Assembly (NCBI GenBank): GCA_034429475.1
Contig: DAOUGD010000051.1
Span: 1 to 51,188 of the forward strand
Source of the DNA: JAKQHY01 sp034429475
Lineage (GTDB): Bacteria > Chloroflexota > Anaerolineae > B4-G1 > SLSP01
Reading direction: 5' to 3'
DNA length: 51,188 nucleotides
Below are positions 1 to 7,126 of this stretch, piece after piece. Within the stretch, counting starts at the first letter, position 1, and every line of letters begins with the position of its first letter. The notes under the pieces were generated by a model. The model searched no databases. It was not told the DNA's origin and saw only the letters and a list, made by a program, of their open reading frames with translations. Both the position numbers and the translations under genes were made by a program.

Positions 1-199
1 CGTCCTTGGCCACGCACTGCCCCGGCGTCTTCATCCAGCAGCCGAAGCAGCCGGTGCAGAATTTGATGTCCATATCGCGCAGCGTGAAGACCGTTACCGT
101 GTGGCCTTCACCAGTCAACTTTGCCGCGAGGTCAGCCACGTACTCATCGAATCCCCCGTTCTGGGGAGTGCCGTTGCCGTTCATCATCGTAATTTTCAT
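1..199 (-). CDS. Flavodoxin-fold iron-sulfur flavoprotein, N-terminal part (runs off the window)
   Basis: The reading frame starts at the ATG whose complement is at 197-199 and stays open to the window edge, so only the first 66 residues are present. It begins MKITMMNGNG, a flavodoxin-like first strand and phosphate loop, followed about 40 residues later by the compact cysteine motif CX2CX2CX7C (CTGCFGCW...GQC). That spacing matches the 4Fe-4S motif of iron-sulfur flavoproteins (Isf) of the NAD(P)H-dependent FMN reductase superfamily. The likely role is FMN- and FeS-dependent electron transfer in the cytoplasm. It lies 72 bp downstream of a membrane ferredoxin gene on the same strand, so the two may work as a redox pair. 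The substrate cannot be told from this fragment. Confidence 0.7.
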   Translation of the reverse strand, partial: MKITMMNGNGTPQNGGFDEYVADLAAKLTGEGHTVTVFTLRDMDIKFCTGCFGCWMKTPGQCVAKD

Positions 200-271
200 T
201 TTTCTGTTACTCCTTGCTTAAAAAATGCTCTGGAATTGGAGAGCGCGTGCTTACTCCCTACTCCTCACTCC

Positions 272-1018
272 CTACTCCCGCCCACTGCTAAACGCATAAT
301 GAATGACTTTCTTCGGACATACATCCGCACACGTCCCGCACAGGATGCACTCACTGTGCTCCATCACACCTTTTTGCACCAGCCCGTTGACATCCAGGCT
401 CATCGGGCAATTCTGCGTGCATTTCTTACAGTTGATACACTTCTCAGTCTCAGCCTTCAGCCGCAACGCGGGCCAGTTGCCCAGATTGCGCAGCTTGCGG
501 CCCAGAATCATGAAAGGCGCCATCCAGCAAATCGTGTGACAGCCCGCCCGCCGTCCGACGAAGACCGACAGGGCCAGAAATATCCCCACAACAATGTAGT
601 AGATGATGTATCGCTCCGGCGCATCCACCGAGATGCCGCTGTCGGTGAGGTGGAAGAAGTTCACTTGCCGGTAGCCGCCCGCGCGCACCGCCATCATCAC
701 AATGATCGCCAGCCACGGAAACCAGATCAGCCACTTGATCCAATCTGCCCTCCCGCGCACGGGCTTGTTGTTGATGGCGAAGCGCACCTCACCCAACCCC
801 GCCGCCGGGCACACCCACCCGCACCACAGCCGCCCCACGAACAGCGCAGCGAGGAATTGCAGCCCAAACACGATCAGACTGCCGTTGACGATGCCCTGCG
901 ATGCGCCGTCAATGATGACGTAGGGCGAGAGATAGTTCATAATGACAGGAAAGAGCAAAAGCGAGACAATAATCAAGCCTTTGCGAATTCTTTGACGTAA
1001 TGTTGGTTGTTGAGCCAT
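272..1018 (-). CDS. NapH/NosR-like 4Fe-4S membrane protein
   Basis: 248 residues. Four hydrophobic segments (about 13-30, 46-66, 92-112, 138-160) are followed by a cytoplasmic tail with two ferredoxin-type clusters: CINCKKCTQNCP and CILCGTCADVCP, each CX2CX2CX3CP. The sequence WCGWVCP after the second membrane segment and CHTICW after the fourth are typical of the Fer4_5 domain of NapH, NosR and CcoG. Such proteins pass electrons between the quinone pool or cytoplasmic donors and a partner enzyme. It sits between a PadR regulator and an iron-sulfur flavoprotein on the same strand, suggesting a small redox operon. The start is the ATG at 1018, with AGGAGG-like bases (cctcct in the plus strand at 1025-1030) upstream. 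Confidence 0.8.
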   Translation of the reverse strand: MAQQPTLRQRIRKGLIIVSLLLFPVIMNYLSPYVIIDGASQGIVNGSLIVFGLQFLAALFVGRLWCGWVCPAAGLGEVRFAINNKPVRGRADWIKWLIWFPWLAIIVMMAVRAGGYRQVNFFHLTDSGISVDAPERYIIYYIVVGIFLALSVFVGRRAGCHTICWMAPFMILGRKLRNLGNWPALRLKAETEKCINCKKCTQNCPMSLDVNGLVQKGVMEHSECILCGTCADVCPKKVIHYAFSSGRE

Positions 1019-1032
1019 ACTTTACCTCCTGG

Positions 1033-1116
1033 ACGAATTACGAATTACGAATTACGAATGGCGAATGCCCCCGTCGCCTTGTCTCCCCCTCTCCCGCTCT
1101 CCCCCTCTCCCGCTCT
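1033..1116. repeat. Iterated repeats between padR and the ferredoxin gene
   Basis: About four units of a 7-mer (CGAATTA) run from 1034 to 1067, then an 18-mer built on CTCCCGCTCTCCCCCT is doubled at 1082-1116. The second part touches the end of the padR gene and encodes no recognisable product. It is one of many iterated-unit arrays in this window. Confidence 0.7.
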
Positions 1117-1672
1117 ACCCTGCCGGCATTTCCCCATTCTTAATCCGCCGGATCACATCTTCCAGCCAATCCAGGTTGGCTTGCGCCGATTTGAAACCGG
1201 CCTCCAGCGTCAGCATCCAGCAGAAGAACTCACGGGGCGATTCCATATACGCCCGGTACGCCTCTATTTGTTGGGGGATTTGTTCGTACTGCGCCAGCCC
1301 GGCGCGCACTTGTTCGGCGGCGCGCTCGAACATCGCCAGGATTTCTTCGTCCGCTAACTGCCCGGCGAAGAAGACCTGGATGAGCACAGCAGTGCGCGAG
1401 CTGGGCAACGGTATCGGTGCGAGCAACCATTGGTGAAGTTCCGCCCGCCCGGCTTCCGTGATGTGGTACACCTTGCGGTCGGGCCGGTCGCTCTGTTCGA
1501 CGACTTCCATCTCCGCCAAACCGCGCTCGGTGAGGCGGGTGAGCGTGCGGTAAATCTGGCTCTGGTCGGCCGACCAGAAATGTTGCACCGACGTATCGAA
1601 GATTTTCTTCAAATCGTAGCCGGAAAGGGGTTTATAGTTCAAAAAGCCCAAAATGGCGTGTTCCAGGGACAT
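1115..1672 (-). CDS. PadR family transcriptional regulator
   Basis: 185 residues. The N-terminal winged helix (residues 1-85) shows the PadR pattern: MSLEHAILGFL, then SGYDLKK, then the recognition region SADQSQIYRTLTRLTERGL and the wing with KVYHITEAGR. The C-terminal half (about 95-175) is the helical PadR_C/Vir-type dimerisation region ending near LDWLEDVIRRI. PadR proteins are repressors that often respond to phenolics or toxic compounds. It is first in a minus-strand set with a membrane ferredoxin and an iron-sulfur flavoprotein, so those are its likely targets. Three copies of an AT-rich octamer directly upstream are candidate autoregulatory sites. Confidence 0.88.
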   Translation of the reverse strand: MSLEHAILGFLNYKPLSGYDLKKIFDTSVQHFWSADQSQIYRTLTRLTERGLAEMEVVEQSDRPDRKVYHITEAGRAELHQWLLAPIPLPSSRTAVLIQVFFAGQLADEEILAMFERAAEQVRAGLAQYEQIPQQIEAYRAYMESPREFFCWMLTLEAGFKSAQANLDWLEDVIRRIKNGEMPAG

Positions 1673-1681
1673 AGGGGTTCC

Positions 1682-1723
1682 TTTATATGGGATTTATCAT
1701 TTATATGACTGATTTTATATATG
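1682..1723 (-). promoter_or_regulatory. Candidate PadR operator: three TTTATAT(AT)G repeats
   Basis: The octamer TTTATATG occurs at 1682-1689 and 1700-1707, and a longer form TTTATATATG at 1714-1723, 16-18 bp apart, in an AT-rich block between the padR start (1672) and the repeat-rich gap behind it. Direct repetition at less than two helical turns upstream of a regulator gene suggests an autoregulatory operator. The sequence shows the repeats; binding is inferred. Confidence 0.4.
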
Positions 1724-1886
1724 ATTAGTCTTATAATAGCATTGTCTCATCATTTGTCAAGGGGAAACTTGGAAATTCATTACTGTCATGCAGTATTCGC
1801 CACCTGCGCACCGATGATTGAAATTATCGGCAGCGAGACGCAGTCCGACGGCGCCCCATCACCGGTCAACGCGGTGCGTTTCTGTA

Positions 1887-1965
1887 GACAGGATTTACAG
1901 GATTAACGGGATAAAAAAGTGTCTACCAGGCCTGCTCTAATCCTGAAAATCCTGTTAATCCTGTC
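1887..1965. repeat. Imperfect inverted repeat of CAGGATT(A/T)A units
   Basis: The left arm 1887-1912 and the right arm 1940-1965 are each three tandem copies of a 9-mer like ACAGGATTA. The arms are complementary over 26 positions with about four mismatches, so the RNA or single strand would fold into a long hairpin. It lies in the 490-bp gap between padR and pstS, which otherwise holds only the padR control region and the pst promoter. Confidence 0.75.
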
Positions 1966-2050
1966 AAAAAACGAGAAACCGCGTATTTCATTGTAAAACG
2001 GTCAGGTTAACCCTGGATATACGCGCGGTCAACGTCTTGTTAAATGATGC

Positions 2051-2127
2051 GTTAAACAAACGTTTGCCGCGCCTTAACCAAGCGTTAACAAGCCGTTGAA
2101 ATGCCCTTAATCTTCTCCTGGTACGAT
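2051..2127 (+). promoter_or_regulatory. Pho-box promoter of the pst operon
   Basis: Six direct repeats lie at an exact 11-bp period: GTTAA (2051), GTTTG (2062), CTTAA (2073), GTTAA (2084), GTTGA (2095) and CTTAA (2106), with a consensus near (G/C)TTAACAAGCC. PhoB/PhoP-type response regulators bind tandem 11-bp direct repeats, and the TTAAC core resembles the cyanobacterial and actinobacterial Pho boxes. A -10-like TACGAT follows at 2122-2127, where the Pho box would stand in for a -35 element. pstS starts 40 bp further on. Phosphate control is therefore well supported by position and period; the regulator itself is not in the window. Confidence 0.75.
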
Positions 2128-2166
2128 AAGGTCGTATCCAAAAAAACACACTCAGGAGGAGATGAA

Positions 2167-3072
2167 ATGGGTCGTATAGGATTAGTAAGTCTCGTTTTAG
2201 TCGCTATGTTAGTGACCGCGTGTGGCGGCAGCGCGCCGCCCACGGCCCCCACGGCCGCCCCCACGCAGGCCGTGGCCGCAACGAAGGCCCCGGAAGCAAC
2301 GAAGGCCCCGGAAGCAACGGCAGTCCCGGCCGAGGGCAATCACATCAGCGTGGCGGGTTCGACGACGGTGCAGCCGTTGGCGGAGAAGCTGGCGGAGCAG
2401 TTCGTGGCGGCCAACCCGGGCGTCAAGATTGACGTGGCCGGCGGCGGGTCGAGCGCGGGCGTGAAGGCGGCCGGCGACGGCACGGCGGACATCGGCGCGG
2501 CCTCGCGCGCGGTGAAGGCCGAAGAGAAAACCACGTATCCCGACATCGTGATCTTCGCCATTGCGTGGGATGGCATCGCGGTGGTGGTCCACCCCGAAGT
2601 GCCCGTGGACGAACTGACCAAAGAGCAGGTGCGCGAGATTTTCGCCGGCAACATCACCAACTGGAGTGAGGTGGGGGGCGCGGACGCGCCGATCACCGTG
2701 ATCTCGCGCGAGGAAGGTTCCGGGACGCGCGGCGCGTTCGAGGAAATGGTGATGGGCGAAGACGTGGCGATCACGGACAAAGCCATCTTCCAGGACTCCA
2801 ACGGCAAGGTGCGCACCACCGTCGCCAGCACGCCCAACTCCATCGCGTACCTCTCGTTTGGCTATCTGGATGACTCGGTCGTCGCCATAGCGATTGACGG
2901 CGTGGAAGCCACCGAAGCCAATGCGCTGAACGGCATGTACCCCATCGTCCGCCCGTTGAATATGCTCACCAACGGCGAGCCGACCGGCGTGGTCAAGGCC
3001 TGGTTGGATTGGATTCTGGGCGCCGAGGGTCAGGCGATTGTGAAAGACCAGGGCTACATTGCGGTCAAGTAG
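2167..3072 (+). CDS. pstS: Phosphate ABC transporter substrate-binding lipoprotein PstS
   Basis: 301 residues from the ATG at 2167, chosen because CAGGAGGAGATGAA lies directly before it; an earlier in-frame ATG at 2101 falls inside the Pho repeats. Residues 1-19 are a lipoprotein signal with lipobox LVTAC (Cys19). A low-complexity Ala/Pro/Thr linker with KAPEAT repeated follows to about residue 57. The binding domain then shows the phosphate-contact blocks AGSTTV (63-68), GGGSSAG, DIGAASR and SREEGSGTRG, and ends with the lobe that begins near TPNSIAYLSF. It captures phosphate outside the cell and delivers it to PstCA. It is the first gene of pstSCAB-phoU. Confidence 0.95.
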   Translation: MGRIGLVSLVLVAMLVTACGGSAPPTAPTAAPTQAVAATKAPEATKAPEATAVPAEGNHISVAGSTTVQPLAEKLAEQFVAANPGVKIDVAGGGSSAGVKAAGDGTADIGAASRAVKAEEKTTYPDIVIFAIAWDGIAVVVHPEVPVDELTKEQVREIFAGNITNWSEVGGADAPITVISREEGSGTRGAFEEMVMGEDVAITDKAIFQDSNGKVRTTVASTPNSIAYLSFGYLDDSVVAIAIDGVEATEANALNGMYPIVRPLNMLTNGEPTGVVKAWLDWILGAEGQAIVKDQGYIAVK

Positions 3073-3185
3073 GAGTTAGGAATTAGGAGTTAGGAATTAG
3101 GAGTTAGGAGTTAGGAGTTGGGAGTCAGGCAAGGTATATGGATTTCCTAACTCCTCACTCCTCACTCGCAACTCCTCACTCGCAA
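3073..3185. repeat. GGAGTTA-unit array with inverted counterpart, pstS-pstC gap
   Basis: Directly after the pstS stop, GGAGTTA/GGAATTA units repeat about eight times (3075-3126), followed by CTAACTCCTCACTCCTCACTCG-type units in the opposite sense (3148-3185). The two halves can pair into a long stem in the operon transcript. It separates pstS from pstC and could lower downstream expression or stabilise the pstS message; that role is inferred. Confidence 0.7.
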
Positions 3186-3195
3186 GCGAGGCGGT

Positions 3196-4104
3196 ATGAA
3201 ACTGACTTACGTGGTAGATCGGACGATTCGGTACTTATTGTTGGGGATGGCGCTGGCCTCGGTGTTGATTGTGCTGCTGATTGCGGTCTTCACGTTCCTG
3301 GAGGCGCTGCCGGCGTTTCAGGAAATTGGCCTGATCAAGTTTATCTTTAATCCGGTGTGGCATCCCCTGCCCGACGACCCCGCCAACAGCCAATATGGTA
3401 TCTGGGGAATGATTTACGCCTCGGTCATTGTGACCCTGGGCGCGGTGGGCCTCGGCGCGCCGCTGGGGGTGGGCTGCGCCGTGTTCCTGGCCGAGATCGC
3501 CCCGGAGGCCATCCACAAGATCGTACGGCCCGCCGTAGAACTGCTGGCCGGGATTCCGTCGGTGGTCTACGGGCTGGTGGGGATGGTCTGGCTGGCGCCG
3601 CTGCTCCGCGACCTGTTCAAAGTGCCGGGCAATCAGGGCTTCGGGTTCCTGGCTTCGGCCATCGTGCTGGCGGTGATGATCCTGCCCACCATCATCAACA
3701 TCGCCGAAGATGCGATCCGGGCGGTGCCGCCCGCTTATCGCGAAGGCTCGCTGGCGTTGGGCACCACCCGCTGGCAGACCATTGTCAACGTGATCATTCC
3801 GGCGGCGCGTTCCGGCATTGTCGCCGCCGTCATCCTGGGAATCGGGCGCGCGCTGGGCGAGACGATGGCGATGGTCATGGTCATCGGCAACTCCACCGAG
3901 TTCCCCGTGCCGCTGACGGCCAATCCGCTGACGTTGTTCCTGGCGCGGGGGCGCACGCTCACCGGCAACATCGTGATGGGCTTGAATTACGCCGCCGGGA
4001 CGCACCGCAGCGCGCTGTTCGCTACCGGCATCGTCTTGTTCGTGATGATTATGATCGTCAACAGCCTGGCGCGCGTGATCGTCCGGCAATGGTCGCGGAA
4101 ATGA
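3196..4104 (+). CDS. pstC: Phosphate ABC transporter permease PstC
   Basis: 302 residues, the usual length. About six membrane spans: the first near residues 14-38, then after a short external loop a cluster starting at GMIYASVIVTLGAVGLG. The cytoplasmic coupling motif is YREGSLALGTTRWQTI, followed by the conserved GRALGETMA, which carries the Arg and Glu important for transport in E. coli PstC. It forms the membrane channel with PstA and is driven by PstB. Its first external loop is short, unlike that of the PstA here. AGGCGG precedes the ATG. Confidence 0.94.
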   Translation: MKLTYVVDRTIRYLLLGMALASVLIVLLIAVFTFLEALPAFQEIGLIKFIFNPVWHPLPDDPANSQYGIWGMIYASVIVTLGAVGLGAPLGVGCAVFLAEIAPEAIHKIVRPAVELLAGIPSVVYGLVGMVWLAPLLRDLFKVPGNQGFGFLASAIVLAVMILPTIINIAEDAIRAVPPAYREGSLALGTTRWQTIVNVIIPAARSGIVAAVILGIGRALGETMAMVMVIGNSTEFPVPLTANPLTLFLARGRTLTGNIVMGLNYAAGTHRSALFATGIVLFVMIMIVNSLARVIVRQWSRK

Positions 4105-4169
4105 GACGATGAACAACCCGTTCACCATGGATGGACAGGATAGCCAGGGTAGTTGGATGAAAAGATTTT

Positions 4170-4221
4170 CTCAACGGATGCAACGGAATTAAACGGATAT
4201 TTTTCCGTTCAATCCATTGAG
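4170..4221. repeat. CAACGGAT-unit inverted repeat, pstC-pstA gap
   Basis: Units CAACGGATG, CAACGGAATT and AAACGGAT (4170-4199) face CCGTTCAATCCATTGAG (4205-4221), forming a hairpin. The same unit family recurs at about 31395, 41839, 42321 and 42758 in this window. Confidence 0.7.
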
Positions 4222-4263
4222 ACACTCTCAAGGAAATTCGTCATTAACGGGTGGGATGAAAAT

Positions 4264-4331
4264 TTCACGCAAAGACGCCAAGCTCGCCAAGTTCTTGTTT
4301 TTTACTTTGCGTCTTTGCGCCTTTGCGTGAA
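4264..4331. repeat. GACGCAAAG-unit inverted repeat, pstC-pstA gap
   Basis: TTCACGCAAAGACGCCAAG on the left and CTTTGCGCCTTTGCGTGAA on the right enclose a T-rich centre, giving a long stem. Together with the array just before it, it fills the 253-bp gap between pstC and pstA. Related arrays are at 6158, 20361 and 34726. Confidence 0.75.
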
Positions 4332-4357
4332 ACAGTCTATTTTCAGGGGAGCGTAGG

Positions 4358-6136
4358 ATGATGATGGTGAGAGACGTGGTGGTCGAAAACGCGCAGGCGG
4401 CAGACGCGAATTTGCGGCAGCGGCATTGGGCGGAGCGGCTGGCCTTTGGCGGGCTGTGGCTGACAGGCGGCGTCGTGATTGTCGTCCTGTTCTTCGTCAT
4501 CGGCTATTTGCTGTTCCAAAGCGTCCAGTTTTTCATCGGCCCGGAGAATGTGCTGGAAAGCGTCGCCCTGGCGGATTCCAACGAGGCGGTGCGGGCGCAG
4601 GTGACGGCGACGCCCGGCGCGATTGGGTATCTCTCGCTGGCCTATCTGGATGGGACGACGCGCGCACTGGCCCTCAACGGCGTCGCGCCGACCGTGGCGA
4701 ACGTCACGAATGGGACGTACCCCTTGCGGCGCACCCTGTATCTGGTCACGCTGGGCGAACCGACCCCGGCGGCGCAGGCGTGGCTGGACTTCGTGCGCAG
4801 CGCCGAGGGGCAGCGTCTCGTGGCCGAAGCCGGTTACGTGGCCTTGTCGGACGCGCCGAATTATCAGCCGCCCACCACGGCGCTGACCGGGGAGCTGACG
4901 CTGGCCGGTTCCACCACGGTGGAACCGCTGGCCGAAAAGCTGGCGGCGGCCTTCGCCCAGCATTACCCTGATTTGCCGGTGACGGTCTCGGGCGGGGACT
5001 CGACGGCCGGCATCAAGGCCGTGGGCAAGGGCGCGGTAGACATTGGGATGAGTTCCCGTGACCTGAAAGAGGTGGAAATCGTTCGCTATCAGGATTTGCG
5101 GGCGTTTGCCATCGGCTATGACGGGATCGCGGTCGTCGTCAATCCCGCGCTGCCTGTGAGCGGACTGACGTACAATCAACTGCGCGACCTGTACAACGGC
5201 TATAGCGCCACCTGGGCCAAAGTCGGCGGCCCGGATTTGCCCGTCGTGGTGGTGGGGCGCGAGAGCGGTTCGGGCACGTCGGAGAGCTTCGAGGCGTGGG
5301 TGATGCGCAAGGATCGCCTGATGCAGCGTGGCTGGCAGACCGGCGATCTGCGGCTGTGGGCCCAGGGACTCTGGGCCAGCCTGCAAGCCGTCATCCGCTT
5401 CCTGACCGCCAAACCGCTGCCGGGGATGGGCGGCAAGGGCGGCATTTCGACCACGATTGTCACCACCTTCTACATGGTGCTCCTGACGCTGGCGATTGCG
5501 ACGCCGTTGGGCGTGGGCGCGGCGATCTATCTGGTGGAGTACGCCGGGGAGATGGGCAGCCAGAGCGCCGGGATGAAGAAAGTCGTCGAAGTCATCCGCT
5601 TTGCAGTGGAGACGCTGGCGGGGGTGCCTTCCATTATCTTCGGGCTGTTCGGCTTCGCCCTGTTCGTCAGCGTCATGCATTTGGGCCTTTCGATGCTCTC
5701 CGGCGCGCTGGCCGGCGCCTGCCTGATTCTGCCCGTCATCATCCGCACCACCGAAGAGGCGCTGCTCACCGTGCCGCGCGCCTACCGCGAAGGCAGCCTG
5801 GCGCTCGGCGCGACGAAGTGGCAGACGAACTGGCAGGTGGTGCTGCCCACGGCCATGCCCGGCATCGTCACCGGCATTGTGTTGAGCGTGGGGCGCATCG
5901 TCAGCGAGACGGCGGTGTTCTACGTGACGTTGGGCGGCAGCATCCACCTGCCGCAATCCGTGATGGATCAGGGGCGGACGATGGTGCTGCACCTGTACTC
6001 GCTGCTGATGGACGCCAACGCCCCCGCGCCCGCGATGGGCACGGCAATGGTGTTGGTGGTGACGATTATCGGCATCAACCTGACGATCAACGCCCTCTCC
6101 CACCGCCTCACGCAGCGGATGCAAGGCAAAAGCTGA
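4358..6136 (+). CDS. pstA: PstA permease with an inserted, circularly permuted PstS domain
   Basis: 592 residues, roughly twice the usual PstA. Residues 1-30 are cytoplasmic and 31-56 form membrane span 1. Residues 68-163 then match the C-terminal lobe of PstS (ADSNEAVRAQVTATPGAIGY to AEAGYVAL), and residues 178-322 match its N-terminal part (LTLAGSTTVEPLAEKL, SGGDSTAG, DIGMSSRDL, GRESGSGTS, FEAWVM). From about 362 the ordinary PstA permease resumes, with the coupling motif YREGSLALGATKWQT and GRIVSETAV. The binding domain thus sits in the first external loop with its halves in swapped order. The key phosphate-contact motifs are intact, so it probably binds phosphate. GGGGAG precedes three ATGs in a row; the first is used here. 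One unbroken frame argues against an assembly error. Confidence 0.93.
   Translation: MMMVRDVVVENAQAADANLRQRHWAERLAFGGLWLTGGVVIVVLFFVIGYLLFQSVQFFIGPENVLESVALADSNEAVRAQVTATPGAIGYLSLAYLDGTTRALALNGVAPTVANVTNGTYPLRRTLYLVTLGEPTPAAQAWLDFVRSAEGQRLVAEAGYVALSDAPNYQPPTTALTGELTLAGSTTVEPLAEKLAAAFAQHYPDLPVTVSGGDSTAGIKAVGKGAVDIGMSSRDLKEVEIVRYQDLRAFAIGYDGIAVVVNPALPVSGLTYNQLRDLYNGYSATWAKVGGPDLPVVVVGRESGSGTSESFEAWVMRKDRLMQRGWQTGDLRLWAQGLWASLQAVIRFLTAKPLPGMGGKGGISTTIVTTFYMVLLTLAIATPLGVGAAIYLVEYAGEMGSQSAGMKKVVEVIRFAVETLAGVPSIIFGLFGFALFVSVMHLGLSMLSGALAGACLILPVIIRTTEEALLTVPRAYREGSLALGATKWQTNWQVVLPTAMPGIVTGIVLSVGRIVSETAVFYVTLGGSIHLPQSVMDQGRTMVLHLYSLLMDANAPAPAMGTAMVLVVTIIGINLTINALSHRLTQRMQGKS
4559..5323 (+). other. 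Permuted PstS-like domain within pstA
   Basis: This marks the insert in PstA. In the order of ordinary PstS, the blocks would run AGSTTV, GG-S-AG, DIG-SR, GSGT, SIAYLSF, YP-R, GEPT, AEG. Here they run GAIGYLSL, YPLRRTLYLV, GEPT, AEGQ, then a linker near PNYQPPTT, then AGSTTV, GGDSTAG, DIGMSSRDL, GSGTS. The original N and C termini are joined by the linker, and the new ends lie between the GSGT helix and the GAIGY strand, which face the two membrane spans. Confidence 0.85.
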
Positions 6137-6157
6137 GGCCCTGACCGGAGAGAAGAT

Positions 6158-6322
6158 TTCACGCCAAGGCGCCAAGCCGCTAAGGTTTAGTAGATCAAAA
6201 ATTGGGTTCGTAGTAACCACTTCAGTGGTTCTTTTAACGACTAAAGTCGTTACTACAAGCCTAAATTTGCATCCACTGAGGCTTGCTTATCCGACTACCG
6301 GACTAACGACTATCGGACTATT
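6158..6322. repeat. Three repeat arrays in the pstA-pstB gap
   Basis: CACGCCAAGGCGCCAAG units lie at 6158-6185. A nested palindrome follows at 6210-6256, where GTAGTAACCACTTCAGTGGTT faces AACGACTAAAGTCGTTACTAC; each arm is itself a small hairpin. CCGGACTAACGACTATCGGACT-like units lie at 6290-6322. The 213-bp gap holds no gene. This is the third gap of the operon filled by repeats, each with different units. Confidence 0.7.
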
Positions 6323-6349
6323 ATCAGAAGAATCGAGGTAAGCTACCGT

Positions 6350-7117
6350 ATGACCGCAACAATGTTAGCAGTACAAGATTTCAGTCTCTATTACGGCGCC
6401 TTCAAGGCGCTGGATCGGATCGCCGTCGAAATTCCGGCGCGGCAGGTGACGGCCATCATCGGGCCGTCGGGCTGCGGCAAGAGCACCTTTTTGCGCACCT
6501 TCAACCGGATGAACGACCTGATTCCGGCGGTGCGCACCGAGGGCCAGGTGTGGCTGGATGGCGTCAACATCTTTGATATGGACGTGGTGGCGCTGCGGCG
6601 CAAGGTCGGAATGGTCTTCCAACGGCCCAACCCGTTCCCCAAGTCCATCTTCGACAACGTGGCCTACGGGCCGCGGATGAACGGCCTGCGCGACAAAGGC
6701 AAGCTGGGCCAGATCGTGGAGCGCAGCCTGCGCGACGCGGCGCTGTGGGACGAGGTGAAGGATGACCTGGACAAGTCGGGCATGGCGCTCTCCGGGGGGC
6801 AGCAGCAGCGGTTGTGCATCGCCCGCGCGCTGGCCGTCGCGCCGGAGATCATCCTGATGGACGAGCCGGCCTCCGCCCTCGACCCCATCGCCACGCTGCG
6901 CATCGAGGACCTGATCCGCGAGCTGAAGAAACAGTACACCATCGTCATCGTGACGCACAACATGCAGCAGGCCGCGCGCGTCTCGGACTACACCGCCTTC
7001 TTCTACACCGACGAAAGCCGCACCGGCATCCTGGTGGAGTTCGGCAAGACCAAGAAAATCTTCACCAATCCGGAAGATCGGCGGACGGAAGATTACATTA
7101 CGGGACGGTTTGGGTAG
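6350..7117 (+). CDS. pstB: Phosphate ABC transporter ATPase PstB
   Basis: 255 residues, standard length. Walker A is GPSGCGKST (38-46), the ABC signature is LSGGQQQRLCIARAL, Walker B is IILMDEPASALDP, and the switch histidine lies in VTHNMQQA. The PstB-typical segments NRMNDLIP and RPNPFPKSIFDNV are present. It powers PstCA from the cytoplasmic face. GAGGT lies upstream of the ATG; a second in-frame ATG 12 bp later is possible. phoU follows after 9 bp, so the two are probably co-translated. Confidence 0.96.
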   Translation: MTATMLAVQDFSLYYGAFKALDRIAVEIPARQVTAIIGPSGCGKSTFLRTFNRMNDLIPAVRTEGQVWLDGVNIFDMDVVALRRKVGMVFQRPNPFPKSIFDNVAYGPRMNGLRDKGKLGQIVERSLRDAALWDEVKDDLDKSGMALSGGQQQRLCIARALAVAPEIILMDEPASALDPIATLRIEDLIRELKKQYTIVIVTHNMQQAARVSDYTAFFYTDESRTGILVEFGKTKKIFTNPEDRRTEDYITGRFG

Positions 7118-7126
7118 GAGGGAGCG

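Noticed and set aside
4343..6220. 625-codon minus-strand frame opposite pstA
   Set aside because: It is antisense to the clear pstA and has His/Gln/Arg-rich composition without motifs, typical of a shadow in GC-rich DNA.
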